This document shows, piece after piece, positions 1 to 9,198 of a DNA stretch of 64,000 nt. The stretch's first letter is position 1. Every line of letters starts with the position of its first letter. The stretch lies in contig NZ_CP012109.1 of the NCBI RefSeq assembly GCF_000280925.3, positions 5,848,501 through 5,912,500 of the forward strand, read 5' to 3'. Under the pieces are notes generated by a model. That model did not search any database. It was given only the letters and a program-made list of their open reading frames with translations, and had not been told where the DNA came from. Source of the stretch: Myxococcus hansupus (GTDB lineage: Bacteria; Myxococcota; Myxococcia; Myxococcales; Myxococcaceae). The position numbers were made by a program, and so were the translations under genes.

Positions 1-160
1 GACGCCCCGGTGCAGGGTGAATCGCATGGCGGCGGATGTTGCCACGCGCCGCGTCGCTCCGGGGCGCCTCCCGCATGCGGGCGGGCGAGCGGACCGGGCG
101 CGGAACCCGACGGCCCAGGTTGTGACACGCGCGCGGAACGCCGGTACCCTTCGGACTCGA

Positions 161-2026
161 ATGTCATTGCCTGCCCCCTCGCTCCCCCCCGAGCCCCCGC
201 TGCCGTCTGCCGCGGGCGCTGATTCTAACTCCCTCCAGCCCCGCTTCGGCTGGCTCCCCCCGGTGGGGACGTGGAAGTACCACCTGCTGCTGAGCGCGGT
301 GGCCCTGTTCGTCCTGGGGCCCCTGGGCGGCATCGCCGCCTCGTACATGAACTTCAGCGTGGGCTTCTTCGTCGGCGGACAGGTGCTGGCCGGCATCCTC
401 GGCAGCGCCGTCACCTACGGCTACGGCGCGGAGGGCAAACACGGCGCCAACTACATGCAGACGATGGCCGCGTCGGTGGCCTCGCTGTGCGCCATGTCCG
501 TGCTCATCCAGTCCATGGTGTGGCTGGGCATGGAGATGCCCGCCGCCTGGAAGCTGATGCTCTTCGTCGGCTGCGTGGGCATGTTCGCGGTGGGCGTGGG
601 CATGCTCTACACGCCGCTGCTCGTGGACAAGCTCCAACTGGACTACCCGTCCGGGCTGGCGGTGGCCAACATCCTGCGCGCCCTCACGGACAAGCGCCTG
701 CTCAAGGTGTCCATCTCCAAGCTGGGCGGCGGCACGCTGCTGGGCGCCGTGGCGGCCTGGATGACGGAGAAGGTGGCCTTCGTCGCCTCCATTGGCACCA
801 GCGCGGCGACGCTGGGCGCGGGCATGATTGTCGGCAGCCGCATCACCGTGCCCGCCATCGTGATGGCCGTCATCGGCCTGGTGCTGCTGCCCACCTTCCG
901 GGAAATCGGCTGGCTCGGCCCGAATGACCCGTTCCGCAAGATCGGCTTCGTCATTGGCCTGGGGATGATTTGCGGCGCGGCCGTGGTGGACCTGTCCCTG
1001 CTGGCCATCCAAGCGGCGAAGCGCATCCGCGAGCGGGCCGGGGTGAAGGACGAAGCCGCGGAGGAGTCCTGGAAGAAGGTCAACGTCCCCCGGCTGCTGG
1101 CCTGGGTGGTCGTCTGGGGCGGCGCGACGCTGCTGGTGGGCACGCAGGTGTTGGATCAGCCCGTGGGCTGGCTCCTCTTCGGCATGTTGCTGTCCCTGCT
1201 GTTCGTGCTCATCAACGGCATCTCCTTCGGCATCACCGACCAGAACCCCATCTCCAGCGCCTTCGTCATCTCCGTGCTGCTGATGTCCATGGTGGGCCTG
1301 CGCATCCCGCTGGTGGGCATGATGGCCGCCACCATCCTGCTCATCTCCACCTCGGTCGGCTGTGACATGCAGCAGGACCGCTCCACCGGCTGGCGCCTGG
1401 GCACCAACCGCGTCACCCAGTTCCGCTACCAGGTGCTGGGCGTCATCATGGGCGCGCTCCTGTGCGTGGGCCTGGCGCGCGTGTTCATGACGGCGTACCC
1501 GGCCCTCACCATCAATCAGCTCGACAACCCCAACGCCGAGGTCGGCCAGTGGGGCTCCGCGATGACGTACAAGCTGGTGGGCGCCATCCGGGACCTCGGC
1601 TCGCTGTCGCAGGCCGTCGTGAATGCCCTGCTCATCGGCCTGGCCATCGGCTTCGTCTATGAGCTGCTGCGCAAGGTGGTGCGGAACAACGCGCGCTACC
1701 AGGCCTACGTGAAGAGCTCCCGCACGGGCTTCGCCGTCGGCTGGACGGTGGATGCGCTCCTGCTGCCCAGCCCCTATGCATCGTCGTTCGGCGGCTTCGT
1801 GGCGTTCCCCGTGTCGCTGTGGTTCGGCGCGGGCGGCATCGTGACGTCCGTCTGGAACACCTTCTCCCAGCGCGGACAGCCGGCCGTCAGCGGCAGCCCG
1901 GGTGAAGGCGAAGCGCTCCCCGAGGACATGAGCACCATGTCGCTGATGGGCGGTGGCCTCATCGCCGGTGAGTCGCTCTTCTTCCTCATCGCGGGCCTCA
2001 TCGGACTCGCGGCTCTGTTGGCGTAG
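161..2026 (+). CDS. OPT family oligopeptide transporter
   Basis: Predicted inner-membrane permease of the OPT superfamily, which imports oligopeptides or metal chelates; the substrate cannot be told from sequence. The 621-residue product has a short Pro-rich cytoplasmic N terminus (residues 1-35) followed by many hydrophobic segments to the very C terminus. Family-typical stretches are visible: SFGITDQNPISSAFV near residue 357 and GCDMQQDRSTG near residue 400. An open frame extends upstream to position 17, but that part is Arg-rich and not hydrophobic. I therefore start at the ATG at 161. It is followed by a hairpin and a separately translated lipoprotein gene. The family assignment is firm; the substrate is unknown. 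Confidence 0.9.
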   Translation: MSLPAPSLPPEPPLPSAAGADSNSLQPRFGWLPPVGTWKYHLLLSAVALFVLGPLGGIAASYMNFSVGFFVGGQVLAGILGSAVTYGYGAEGKHGANYMQTMAASVASLCAMSVLIQSMVWLGMEMPAAWKLMLFVGCVGMFAVGVGMLYTPLLVDKLQLDYPSGLAVANILRALTDKRLLKVSISKLGGGTLLGAVAAWMTEKVAFVASIGTSAATLGAGMIVGSRITVPAIVMAVIGLVLLPTFREIGWLGPNDPFRKIGFVIGLGMICGAAVVDLSLLAIQAAKRIRERAGVKDEAAEESWKKVNVPRLLAWVVVWGGATLLVGTQVLDQPVGWLLFGMLLSLLFVLINGISFGITDQNPISSAFVISVLLMSMVGLRIPLVGMMAATILLISTSVGCDMQQDRSTGWRLGTNRVTQFRYQVLGVIMGALLCVGLARVFMTAYPALTINQLDNPNAEVGQWGSAMTYKLVGAIRDLGSLSQAVVNALLIGLAIGFVYELLRKVVRNNARYQAYVKSSRTGFAVGWTVDALLLPSPYASSFGGFVAFPVSLWFGAGGIVTSVWNTFSQRGQPAVSGSPGEGEALPEDMSTMSLMGGGLIAGESLFFLIAGLIGLAALLA

Positions 2027-2062
2027 CAACACCCGCGAACGGGGCACCGCTCCGGGCGGAGC

Positions 2063-2089
2063 GAGCGCGGGACTACAGTTCCCGCGCTC
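2063..2089. repeat. perfect 10-bp inverted repeat
   Basis: GAGCGCGGGA and its exact complement are separated by 7 nt, between the transporter stop and the lipoprotein start. No T-run follows, so it is at best a weak terminator or an mRNA-stabilising hairpin. Confidence 0.5.
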
Positions 2090-2114
2090 AATCGCTGGCC
2101 CTGGAGGTGTCCCC

Positions 2115-2510
2115 GTGAAGCACGCTCTCGCCGCGCTGCTGGCCGCCGTCAGTCTGACCGTCCTCGGATGTGGAGACACGGAGGCCCTCGCACCGGAGGA
2201 CACGGCCCCGCCCGAAGGACAGGTGTCCCAGCAAGGCACCTGTACGGCGCTTTGTGAATTCGGTGGCACCATCTCGTGTACCGGGACGACGTGTGTGGCC
2301 ACGGACTACTCCGGGGTGTCGTGCGACGGCGCCTTCACCGCGTGCCCGGACTTCGCCTGCCCCGGCGGGCAGCCCCAGTGCTCCGAATACGAGTACACCG
2401 CCTGCTCGACCCGTGGCCGCGAGATTGACTGCTGTGAAGGCAACCGCCCCAATATCTGCCTGTGCGCGGGAGTCATCGGGGGCCGCAATCAGTGGCTGTG
2501 CTTCAATTGA
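2115..2510 (+). CDS. small cysteine-rich lipoprotein
   Basis: Secreted lipoprotein of 131 residues with no recognised family. It starts at GTG 2115, eight nt after a good GGAGG ribosome site (2103-2107). The N terminus is a lipoprotein signal (K2, hydrophobic core, lipobox TVLGC with Cys19 or so as the lipidated residue). The mature part is rich in cysteines (14 or more in about 110 residues, including CC and CLC), so it is probably disulfide-stabilised in the periplasm or on the surface. The longer open frame beginning at 1953 overlaps the transporter and has no signal sequence. Function is unknown. Confidence 0.75.
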   Translation: MKHALAALLAAVSLTVLGCGDTEALAPEDTAPPEGQVSQQGTCTALCEFGGTISCTGTTCVATDYSGVSCDGAFTACPDFACPGGQPQCSEYEYTACSTRGREIDCCEGNRPNICLCAGVIGGRNQWLCFN

Positions 2511-2526
2511 GCGCCCAGGGGCTGAG

Positions 2527-2555
2527 TTGACAATTCCTCGCGCCCCTCGCATCTT
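2527..2555 (+). promoter_or_regulatory. sigma-70-like promoter for the Thr leader/thrS
   Basis: A perfect TTGACA (2527-2532) is followed after 17 nt by CATCTT (2550-2555, weak -10). Transcription would begin near 2560-2563, right at the GTG of the leader peptide. The -35 is directly seen; the -10 and start site are inferred. Confidence 0.5.
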
Positions 2556-2561
2556 GTTCGC

Positions 2562-2642
2562 GTGAGCTTCGTCACCACCACCACGACCACCGGCACCACG
2601 ACTCGCTTCGGCGGGTGTGGAGCCGTGCGCGTCACGTGGTGA
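2562..2642 (+). CDS. Thr-rich leader peptide of thrS attenuator
   Basis: A 26-codon ORF starting with GTG, too short for routine calling. It reads MSFV, six consecutive Thr, Gly, three more Thr, then a short tail with a last Thr before Trp and TGA (2640-2642). Ten of 26 codons are Thr (ACC, ACG, ACT). It lies in the leader of a threonyl-tRNA synthetase gene and is followed at once by mutually exclusive hairpins. This is the hallmark of ribosome-mediated attenuation sensing charged tRNA-Thr, as in the E. coli thr operon leader. There is no Shine-Dalgarno sequence. The predicted transcription start coincides with the GTG, so translation may be leaderless. No in-frame start lies upstream before a stop at 2523. 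The peptide itself is probably only regulatory. Confidence 0.75.
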   Translation: MSFVTTTTTTGTTTRFGGCGAVRVTW

Positions 2643-2726
2643 GCTGACGAACGCACGGTTCCCTGCCCCGCCGACTCCGGCTGGGGCAACCGTGCGCTCG
2701 CTCAGCGCCCCGACCGGACGGCTTTT
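2621..2726 (+). promoter_or_regulatory. thrS attenuator: competing RNA hairpins with terminator-like arm
   Basis: Segment A (2621-2629) can pair with B (2652-2660), 9 bp with one G-U. B can instead pair perfectly with C (2688-2696), 9 bp, extended inside by GCCCC 2664-2668 with GGGGC 2683-2687 and GCCG with CGGC. GGGGC and the preceding TCCGG can instead pair with GCCCC and CCGGA (2707-2718), a stem closed just before TTTT at 2723-2726. The B:C stem and the terminator-like stem exclude each other. A ribosome ending at the leader stop would cover part of B, favouring the terminator; one stalled on the Thr codons would leave B free. Pairings are seen; the switching logic is inferred. Confidence 0.6.
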
Positions 2727-2752
2727 CACCCTTCCGAATCGGAGACGAAGTC

Positions 2753-3955
2753 ATGCTCGACGAACACGACCACCGCGCGCTGGGCCAGCGCCTGGACCTC
2801 TTCCACCTGCAGGAAGAGGCCCCTGGCATGGTGTTCTGGCACCCGCGTGGGTTGATGCTGTACCGGCTGCTGGAAGAGCACGTGCGCCAACGCATGCGGC
2901 GCGAGGGCTACCAGGAAGTCAGGACCCCTCAAATCTACGCGCAGCCGCTGTGGGAGCGCAGCGGCCACTGGGAGAACTTCCGGGAGAACATGTTCCTGGT
3001 GGAGGACGGCGCGCGGCACCTCGGCGTGAAGCCGGTGAGCTGCCCGGGCCACATCGAGTTGGTGCAGCGCATGGCGCCCAGCTACCGCGACCTGCCGCTG
3101 CGCCTGGGCGAGTTCGGCCTGGTGCACCGCGCCGAGCCCGGAGGCGCGCTCCACGGCCTGTTCCGCCTGCGCCAGTTCACCCAGGATGACGGGCACATCT
3201 TCTGCGCCGGGGAGCAGGTGGTGCCGGAGGTGGTCCGCTTCGCGCGCTCGCTGCGCGCCTTCTACGCGGGCTTCGGCTTCCACGACGTGCAGGTCGCCTT
3301 CTCCGGCAGGCCCGCGGTCCGCGCGGGGCGCGACGAGGTCTGGGACCAGGCGGAGTCCTGGCTGCTGCTCGCCGCGAAGGAGGCGGGGCTCGACTGCCAC
3401 CTGCAACCGGGTGAAGGCGCCTTCTACGGGCCCAAGCTGGAGTTCGTGCTGAAAGACAGGCTGGGACGGGCGTGGCAGTGCGGGACCCTCCAACTGGACC
3501 TCGTGCTGCCCGAGCGCTTCGACCTCCATTACGTCGACGCGTCGGGAGCCCGCGTGCGTCCGGTGATGCTTCACCGCGCGCTGCTCGGCAGCCTGGAGCG
3601 CTTCATCGGGGTGTTGCTGGAGCACCACGGCGGCGCGCTCCCGCCCTGGCTTGCGCCTGAACAGGTGGTGGTGGCCGCCGTGGGTGACGCCGCCGCGGAC
3701 TACGCGGAGCGCTTCGCCGCGCAGCTTCGTGAGTCAGGCTGCCGCGCCAGCGTGGACCGCCGGGGCGAGTCCCTGTCGCGCAAGGTCCTGGACGCCCACG
3801 CGGCGGGCGTCCCGTGGCTGGTGGTCGCGGGCGCGAAGGAGATGGCCAGCGGCAACGTCCGGCTGCGGCAGCGCGACGGCGCGCAGCGGGACGTGGCTTG
3901 GGGCGTGGCCGTGGCGGAGCTCGCCGCCGCGAGCCGCCCTGCTCCGGACGCATAG
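2753..3955 (+). CDS. thrS: short threonyl-tRNA synthetase (no TGS/editing domains)
   Basis: Class II threonine-tRNA ligase, charging tRNA-Thr in the cytoplasm. At 400 residues it keeps only the catalytic core (about 1-295) and the anticodon-binding domain (about 303-398). The N-terminal TGS and editing domains of the usual ~640-residue enzyme are absent. All three zinc/threonine ligands can be placed: Cys97 (SCPGH), His148 (FTQDDGHIF) and His274 (VMLHRALLGS). Motif 3 is present at LERFIG. Start ATG 2753 follows CGGAGACGA by about 7 nt. The Thr leader attenuator immediately upstream supports threonine as substrate. It probably is a second, proofreading-less ThrRS induced by Thr shortage; whether a full-length thrS exists elsewhere cannot be seen here. 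Confidence 0.88.
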   Translation: MLDEHDHRALGQRLDLFHLQEEAPGMVFWHPRGLMLYRLLEEHVRQRMRREGYQEVRTPQIYAQPLWERSGHWENFRENMFLVEDGARHLGVKPVSCPGHIELVQRMAPSYRDLPLRLGEFGLVHRAEPGGALHGLFRLRQFTQDDGHIFCAGEQVVPEVVRFARSLRAFYAGFGFHDVQVAFSGRPAVRAGRDEVWDQAESWLLLAAKEAGLDCHLQPGEGAFYGPKLEFVLKDRLGRAWQCGTLQLDLVLPERFDLHYVDASGARVRPVMLHRALLGSLERFIGVLLEHHGGALPPWLAPEQVVVAAVGDAAADYAERFAAQLRESGCRASVDRRGESLSRKVLDAHAAGVPWLVVAGAKEMASGNVRLRQRDGAQRDVAWGVAVAELAAASRPAPDA

Positions 3956-3961
3956 GCACCC

Positions 3962-3994
3962 CCGGGGCGCGAGCGAGGGACGCTCGCGCCCCGG
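3962..3994. terminator. bidirectional terminator hairpin between thrS and CBS gene
   Basis: A perfect 12-bp stem (GGGGCGCGAGCG with its complement, 3964-3975 and 3981-3992) is extended by two C-G pairs, with a 5-nt loop. It lies between two convergent genes. Confidence 0.7.
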
Positions 3995-3999
3995 CGGCA

Positions 4000-4416
4000 T
4001 CAGGCTTGCTGGAGCCGCTCCAGCACCTCTCCGGCGTGCAGGACCTCCTCGGGCACCGTGGCCAGGTCATCCAGACTCAGGAGGCCGATGGGACGCCGGT
4101 CACCGTCCACGACGACGAGGCGCCGCACCATCTTCTCTTCCATGGCTTGCTCCGCCGTCTCCAGCGTCGCGTTCGCGTCGCAGGTGATGACGGTGGATGT
4201 CATCACCTCGCGCACCGGCGTGGTGTTCGGGTCCTGTCCCAGGGCGGCGGACCGGACCGCGATGTCCCGGTCGGTCAGCATGCCCACGAGCTGCCCTTTT
4301 TCGAGCACGGGCAGTGAGCCGATGTTGCAGGTCCGCATCCTCAAGGCCGCGACTCGAACGGACTCACCCGCCTCGATGGTCTCCAGGTTCTTGGTCATCA
4401 GCTCGCCAATCCGCAT
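4000..4416 (-). CDS. CBS-domain-pair protein
   Basis: Small cytoplasmic protein of 138 residues made almost wholly of two CBS domains (about 5-60 and 75-130), a Bateman module that binds adenine nucleotides. It begins MRIGELMTKNL, a typical CBS start, and contains GSLPVLEKGQLVGMLTDRDI and RRLVVVDGDRRPIGLLS. The ATG at 4416 is preceded by GAGGAAGGAA, which favours it over the in-frame start at 4455. It is convergent with thrS. Stand-alone CBS proteins usually sense energy state or regulate a partner; no partner is obvious here. Confidence 0.88.
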   Translation of the reverse strand: MRIGELMTKNLETIEAGESVRVAALRMRTCNIGSLPVLEKGQLVGMLTDRDIAVRSAALGQDPNTTPVREVMTSTVITCDANATLETAEQAMEEKMVRRLVVVDGDRRPIGLLSLDDLATVPEEVLHAGEVLERLQQA

Positions 4417-4627
4417 TGCACGTTCCTTCCTCGGCATGACGCCCCACTCCACCACCGTGGAACCGCTGGCGCCCCGCCGCCGCCTCCCGCCCCCCGCACG
4501 AACGTGAAGCAGGAGAGCGGGCGGGCCCCCTCACACCTTGTTGTCCACCAGGCGCGACCCTGGGGCAGGATGCGCATCTGACGTGTGCGTGGGCCCCGGT
4601 CCGGGCCTGGACAAGGAGCAGGAAGGC

Positions 4628-5050
4628 ATGGTCGACAAGCTCATCCTCAATGACGACGAGTGGCGCAAGCGCCTGAGCCCTCAGGAGTACGACGTTCTCC
4701 GCAGGCACGGCACCGAGCGTCCGGGCTCTGGATGTTTCCTGGGCACGAAGACGCCCGGCACCTACGTCTGCGCGGGCTGCGGCAACCCGCTCTTCAAGGC
4801 GGGCACGAAGTTCGAATCCGGCACGGGCTGGCCGTCCTTCACGCAGCCGGTGACGGCCGACGCGGTGTCGGAAATCCAGGACGTGTCCCACGGGATGATT
4901 CGCACCGAGGTCCGCTGCGCGCGCTGCGACGGGCACCTCGGCCACGTCTTCCCCGACGGTCCGCCGCCCACGGGGCTTCGCTACTGCATGAACTCGGTGT
5001 CCATGAAGCACGTACCCGAAGGGCAACCGCTGGAGCTGGTGAAGGCGTAG
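4628..5050 (+). CDS. msrB: peptide-methionine (R)-S-oxide reductase MsrB
   Basis: Repairs methionine-R-sulfoxide in proteins using thioredoxin. The 140-residue product is full length. It has the two zinc CxxC pairs (Cys48/Cys51 in CAGC and Cys97/Cys100 in CARC), the [10 protein letters not shown] core (62-71) and the catalytic Cys120 in RYCMNSVSM. Start ATG 4628 follows AAGGAGCAGGAAGG; an upstream in-frame extension to 4538 looks non-coding. It is divergent from the CBS gene and convergent with purL, with a hairpin after the stop. Function is confident. Confidence 0.95.
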   Translation: MVDKLILNDDEWRKRLSPQEYDVLRRHGTERPGSGCFLGTKTPGTYVCAGCGNPLFKAGTKFESGTGWPSFTQPVTADAVSEIQDVSHGMIRTEVRCARCDGHLGHVFPDGPPPTGLRYCMNSVSMKHVPEGQPLELVKA

Positions 5051-5063
5051 TGCTGCACGGGTG

Positions 5064-5092
5064 AGCGGGCCGAATCAGCACACCGGCCCGCT
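5064..5092. terminator. terminator hairpin between msrB and purL
   Basis: AGCGGGCCG (5064-5072) is exactly complementary to CGGCCCGCT (5084-5092), 11-nt loop, between two convergent genes. No long T-run on either side. Confidence 0.6.
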
Positions 5093-5116
5093 TCCCGCCC
5101 GTCTTGTCCGCGCCGC

Positions 5117-8100
5117 TCAGCCCAGCCAGACGCGGGCGTTGCGGAACATGCGCATCCACGGGCCGTCGTCGCCCCACTCGCGCGGACGCCACGAATGCTG
5201 CACGGAGCGGTGGACGCGCTCCGGGTGCGGCATGGTGATGGTGAAGCGACCATCCTGCGTCGTCAGGCCCGCGATGCCGTGCGGAGAGCCATTCGGGTTC
5301 GCGGGATACGTCTCCGTCACGCGGCCGAGGTTGTCCACCCAGCGCGTCGTCACCAGGCCCAGCCCGTTGACCTTCGCGGCCTCCTCCGCGCTGGAGTACT
5401 CCGCCCGGCCCTCGCCGTGCGAGGTGACGATGAGCAACTGGCTGCCCTCCATGCCCTGGTAGAACAGCGAGGGCGTCTTGGCGACCTCGACCAGGGACAG
5501 CCGCGCCTCGAACTGCTCGGAGGCGTTGCGCACGAAGCGGGGGAAGTGCTCCGCGCCCGGGATGATGTCCTTGAGCTGCGCCATCATCTGGCAGCCGTTG
5601 CACACGCCCAGGCCGAAGCTGTCCGACCGCGCGAAGAAGGCGGCGAACGTGTCCCGTGCCCGCGGATTGAAGAGGATGGACTTCGCCCACCCGCCTCCCG
5701 CGCCCAGGACGTCTCCGTAGGAGAAGCCGCCGCACGCCATCACACCCTTGAAGTCCGCCAGCGACACGCGCCCGCTCAAGATGTCGCTCATGTGGACATC
5801 CACCGCCGCGAAGCCCGCGCGCGTGAAGGCCGCGGCCATCTCCTGCTGGCTGTTGACGCCCTGCTCGCGAAGCACGGCCACGCGGGGCCGCGCCCCCTTC
5901 GCGATGTACGGCGCCGCCACGTCCTGCGCCGGGTCGAAGGTCAACTTCGGCGACAGGCCCGGGTCCGTCGGGTCGCTCCGCGCGGCGGACTCCTGGTCCG
6001 CGCAGGACGGGTTGTCGCGCAGCTTCTGCATCGCGTGGCTGACACGCGACCAGATGCGGCGAAGGGCCAGCGTGTCCTCGGACAGCAGCACGTCGCTCCC
6101 GTGCCGCACGCGCACTTCCAGCGCCGGCTGAGGCCGCCCCAGCTCGTGGACCTGAACCCCCAGCGCCTGCTGCGCCAGCACCTCGCGCACGCGCGCCACG
6201 TCCGCCGCGCGCACCTGCACCACCGCGCCCAGCTCCTCGTTGAAGAGGGCCGCCGTCACGTCGCCGCCCAGCACCGCCACGTCCACGTCGAAGCCACAGC
6301 GTCCGGCGAAGGCCATCTCGCACAACGTGGCCCAGAGGCCGCCGTCGGAGCGGTCATGGTACGCCAGCAGCGCGCCTTCGTCGTTGAGCGCCTGCACCGC
6401 CGCGAAGAAGCCGTGCAGCAGCGCCGGGTCCACCACGTCCGGGCTCTCCGGCCCCACCTGCCCGTGGACATGCGCCACCACGGAGCCGCCCAGCCGCTGC
6501 TTCCCGCGCGCCAGGTCGATGAACAGCAGGCGCGTGTCCTCCGCCACCTCCACCCACTGCGGCGTGAGCGACTTGCGCACGTCCAGCACCGGCGCGAACG
6601 CGGAGATGATGAGCGACACCGGCGCCGTCACGGCCTTGCGCGCGCCCTGGTCCTCCCAGACGGTGCGCATGGACATCGAGTCCTTGCCCACGGGGATGGT
6701 GAGCCCCAGCGCCGGGCACAGCTCCATGCCCACGGCATGCACGGCGGCATAGAGGCTCGCGTCCTCGCCCGGGCTGCCCGCCGAGGCCATCCAGTTGGCC
6801 GACAGCTTCACATCGGACAGCTTGCCGATGCGCGCCGCCGCGATGTTGGTGACCGCCTCGCCCACCGCCATGCGCGCCGAGGCCGCCGCGTCGATGAGGG
6901 CCAGCGGCGTACGCTCGCCCATGGACATGGCCTCACCCGTGGTGCCCGTCACGGTGGACAGCGTCACCGCGCAGTCCGCCACCGGCACCTGCCACGGCCC
7001 CACCATCTGGTCGCGGCTGCTGAGGCCGGACACCGTGCGGTCGCCAATCGTGATGAGGAATGACTTGTCCGCCACCGTCGGGTGGCTCAGCACACGCTCG
7101 GACAGCTCCTTCAGCGAGCCCTCCAGCTTCAACGGCGCGTAGGTCACCGGGCGCGACGTCACGTCGCGGTGCATGCGAGGCGCCTTGCCGAACAGCACGT
7201 CCATGGGCAGGTCGATGGGCGCGTCGCCGAACCGCGAATCCGACAGCTTCAGCGTCTGCTCGGCGGTGGCATCCCCCAGCACCGAGAAGGGGGCGCGCTC
7301 GCGCTCGCACAGGGCCGCGAAGCGAGCCAGGTCCTCCGGGGCCACGCCGAGGACGTAGCGCTCCTGCGCCTCGTTGCACCAGATCTCCACCGGGGACATG
7401 CCCGGCTCCGCGTTGGGCACCGCGCGCAGCTCCAGGCGTCCGCCCAAATCGTTGTCGTGCGCCAGCTCCGGCACCGCGTTGGACAGGCCGCCCGCGCCCA
7501 CGTCGTGGATGGAGCGGATGGGGTTCTTCTCCCCCATGGCCCAGCAGCGGTCGATGACCTCCTGGCAGCGCCGCTCCATCTCCGCGTTGTCACGCTGCAC
7601 GGAGGCGAAGTCGAGGTCCGCGGCGCTCGCGCCCTGCGCCATGGACGACGCCGCGCCACCGCCCAAGCCGATGAGCATCGCGGGGCCGCCCAGGACGATG
7701 AGCTTGTCACCGGAGCGCAGCAGCTCCTTCTTCACGTGCGGCGCCCGGATGTTGCCAAGGCCGCCGGCGATCATGATGGGCTTGTGGTAGCCGCGCACCT
7801 CCACGCCGCCGGGCGTGGGGACCTGCACCTCATAGCTGCGGAAGTAGCCCGCGAGGTTCGGCCGGCCAAACTCGTTGTTGAACGCGGCGCCGCCCAGGGG
7901 CCCATCCACCATGATGTCCAGCGCGGAGACGATGCGGTCCGGCTTGCCGTAGGGCAGCTCCCAGGGCTGCTCGAGGCCGGGGATGCGCAGGTGGCTCACG
8001 CTGAAGCCCGTGAGGCCCGCCTTGGGACGCGCACCGCGCCCGGTGGCGCCCTCGTCGCGAATCTCACCGCCCGCGCCCGTGGCGGCGCCCGGGAACGGCG

Positions 8101-9025
8101 AGATGGCCGTCGGGTGGTTGTGCGTCTCCACCTTGATCATGATGTGGGCCGGCTCGCGCACGGAGCCCCACTCACCGGATTCGGGGGACGGGAAGAAGCG
8201 GTCCACCTCGAAGCCTTCGATGACGGCCGCGTTGTCCTTGTAGGCGCCGAGCACGCCTTCCTGGTGCTGGACGTACGTGTTCTTGATGGCCTGGAAGAGC
8301 GAGCGCTCCTGCGGCTTGCCGTCGATGGTCCAGCTCGCGTTGAAGATCTTGTGCCGGCAGTGCTCGCTGTTGGCCTGCGCGAACATCATCAGCTCGACGT
8401 CGGTGGGGTTGCGCTTCAGCTCGGTGAAGCGCGCCACCAGATAGTCCATCTCGTCATCGGCCAGGGCCAGGCCCAGGTCGCGGTTGGCGGTCACCAGCGC
8501 CGCGCGGCCGCCCTCCAGCACATCCACCGTGGTGAAGGGCCGGGGCGTGTGCTCCGCGAACAGGATGGCCGCGTCCTCCAGCCGCCCCGCCACGGCCTGC
8601 GTCATCCGGTCGTGCAGCACCGGCTTCAGGCGCTCCAGCTCGGCGTCGGGCAGCGGCTGGCCCCCTTCGCCGGCGATGAAGAAGGCGGTGCCTCGCTCCA
8701 TCCGCCGCACGCTGTCCGCGAGGCCGCAGTTGCGCGCGATGTCCGTGGCCTTCGAGGACCAGGGAGAGATGGTGCCCGGCCGAGGCATCACCAGCAGCAG
8801 GCTGCCCGCTCGGGCACCCGAGGCCACGCGAGGCCCGTAGTCGAGCAGCCGGCTCAGGGCGGTCTGGTCGGACGAGGAGAGCGGCGCCGAAGCGTCGATG
8901 AAGTGCACGAACTCCGCGTGCAGGGACGACACGGAGGGCACTCGCTCCTGGCACTGGGCCAGGAGCTTGGCGAGCCTGAATTCAGAAAGGGCCGGGGCCC
9001 CACGCAGGATGTGCATGCTGGACAT
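5117..9025 (-). CDS. purL: phosphoribosylformylglycinamidine synthase, one-chain PurL
   Basis: Fourth step of purine synthesis: converts FGAR and glutamine to FGAM with ATP. At 1302 residues it is the large single-polypeptide type found in proteobacteria, with an N-terminal domain, two AIRS-like ATP halves and a C-terminal glutaminase (from about residue 1035). The glutaminase shows the nucleophile in GVCNGCQM and the catalytic His in TMPHPERVH. The ATP-half loop [10 protein letters not shown] and the glycine-rich turn [13 protein letters not shown] are seen mid-protein. The first ATG is at 9025; MHILRGAP three codons on is equally possible, and neither has a clear ribosome site. It appears monocistronic, with 173 nt to the next gene. 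Confidence 0.96.
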   Translation of the reverse strand: MSSMHILRGAPALSEFRLAKLLAQCQERVPSVSSLHAEFVHFIDASAPLSSSDQTALSRLLDYGPRVASGARAGSLLLVMPRPGTISPWSSKATDIARNCGLADSVRRMERGTAFFIAGEGGQPLPDAELERLKPVLHDRMTQAVAGRLEDAAILFAEHTPRPFTTVDVLEGGRAALVTANRDLGLALADDEMDYLVARFTELKRNPTDVELMMFAQANSEHCRHKIFNASWTIDGKPQERSLFQAIKNTYVQHQEGVLGAYKDNAAVIEGFEVDRFFPSPESGEWGSVREPAHIMIKVETHNHPTAISPFPGAATGAGGEIRDEGATGRGARPKAGLTGFSVSHLRIPGLEQPWELPYGKPDRIVSALDIMVDGPLGGAAFNNEFGRPNLAGYFRSYEVQVPTPGGVEVRGYHKPIMIAGGLGNIRAPHVKKELLRSGDKLIVLGGPAMLIGLGGGAASSMAQGASAADLDFASVQRDNAEMERRCQEVIDRCWAMGEKNPIRSIHDVGAGGLSNAVPELAHDNDLGGRLELRAVPNAEPGMSPVEIWCNEAQERYVLGVAPEDLARFAALCERERAPFSVLGDATAEQTLKLSDSRFGDAPIDLPMDVLFGKAPRMHRDVTSRPVTYAPLKLEGSLKELSERVLSHPTVADKSFLITIGDRTVSGLSSRDQMVGPWQVPVADCAVTLSTVTGTTGEAMSMGERTPLALIDAAASARMAVGEAVTNIAAARIGKLSDVKLSANWMASAGSPGEDASLYAAVHAVGMELCPALGLTIPVGKDSMSMRTVWEDQGARKAVTAPVSLIISAFAPVLDVRKSLTPQWVEVAEDTRLLFIDLARGKQRLGGSVVAHVHGQVGPESPDVVDPALLHGFFAAVQALNDEGALLAYHDRSDGGLWATLCEMAFAGRCGFDVDVAVLGGDVTAALFNEELGAVVQVRAADVARVREVLAQQALGVQVHELGRPQPALEVRVRHGSDVLLSEDTLALRRIWSRVSHAMQKLRDNPSCADQESAARSDPTDPGLSPKLTFDPAQDVAAPYIAKGARPRVAVLREQGVNSQQEMAAAFTRAGFAAVDVHMSDILSGRVSLADFKGVMACGGFSYGDVLGAGGGWAKSILFNPRARDTFAAFFARSDSFGLGVCNGCQMMAQLKDIIPGAEHFPRFVRNASEQFEARLSLVEVAKTPSLFYQGMEGSQLLIVTSHGEGRAEYSSAEEAAKVNGLGLVTTRWVDNLGRVTETYPANPNGSPHGIAGLTTQDGRFTITMPHPERVHRSVQHSWRPREWGDDGPWMRMFRNARVWLG

Positions 9026-9198
9026 AGGTCGAAGTCGTGGCTCTGGGTAACAGCGGGGGCGTCCTTATCACCGTGCGTCGTCCCGGCGCGTGAAGAGTTC
9101 ACGCCGCGCCGCCTGCCGGACATGCGGGCAGGAGGCACGGTAGGTGTCCCCCGCACGTCAGAGCCTGCACGGAGCACGTGACATCCCGGGAAGCTCCG

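Noticed and set aside
1..160. Possible promoter or gene end before the transporter
   Set aside because: TTGTGA and TACCCT elements are spaced 19 nt apart and weak; no gene can be supported.
164..2302. 712-codon ORF on the minus strand opposite the transporter
   Set aside because: Low-complexity His/Arg/Ala composition, a shadow of GC-rich codons of the real + gene.
5195..9181. Long + strand ORFs of 622 and 699 codons opposite purL
   Set aside because: Shadows of purL; no domain sense and Arg/His-rich.
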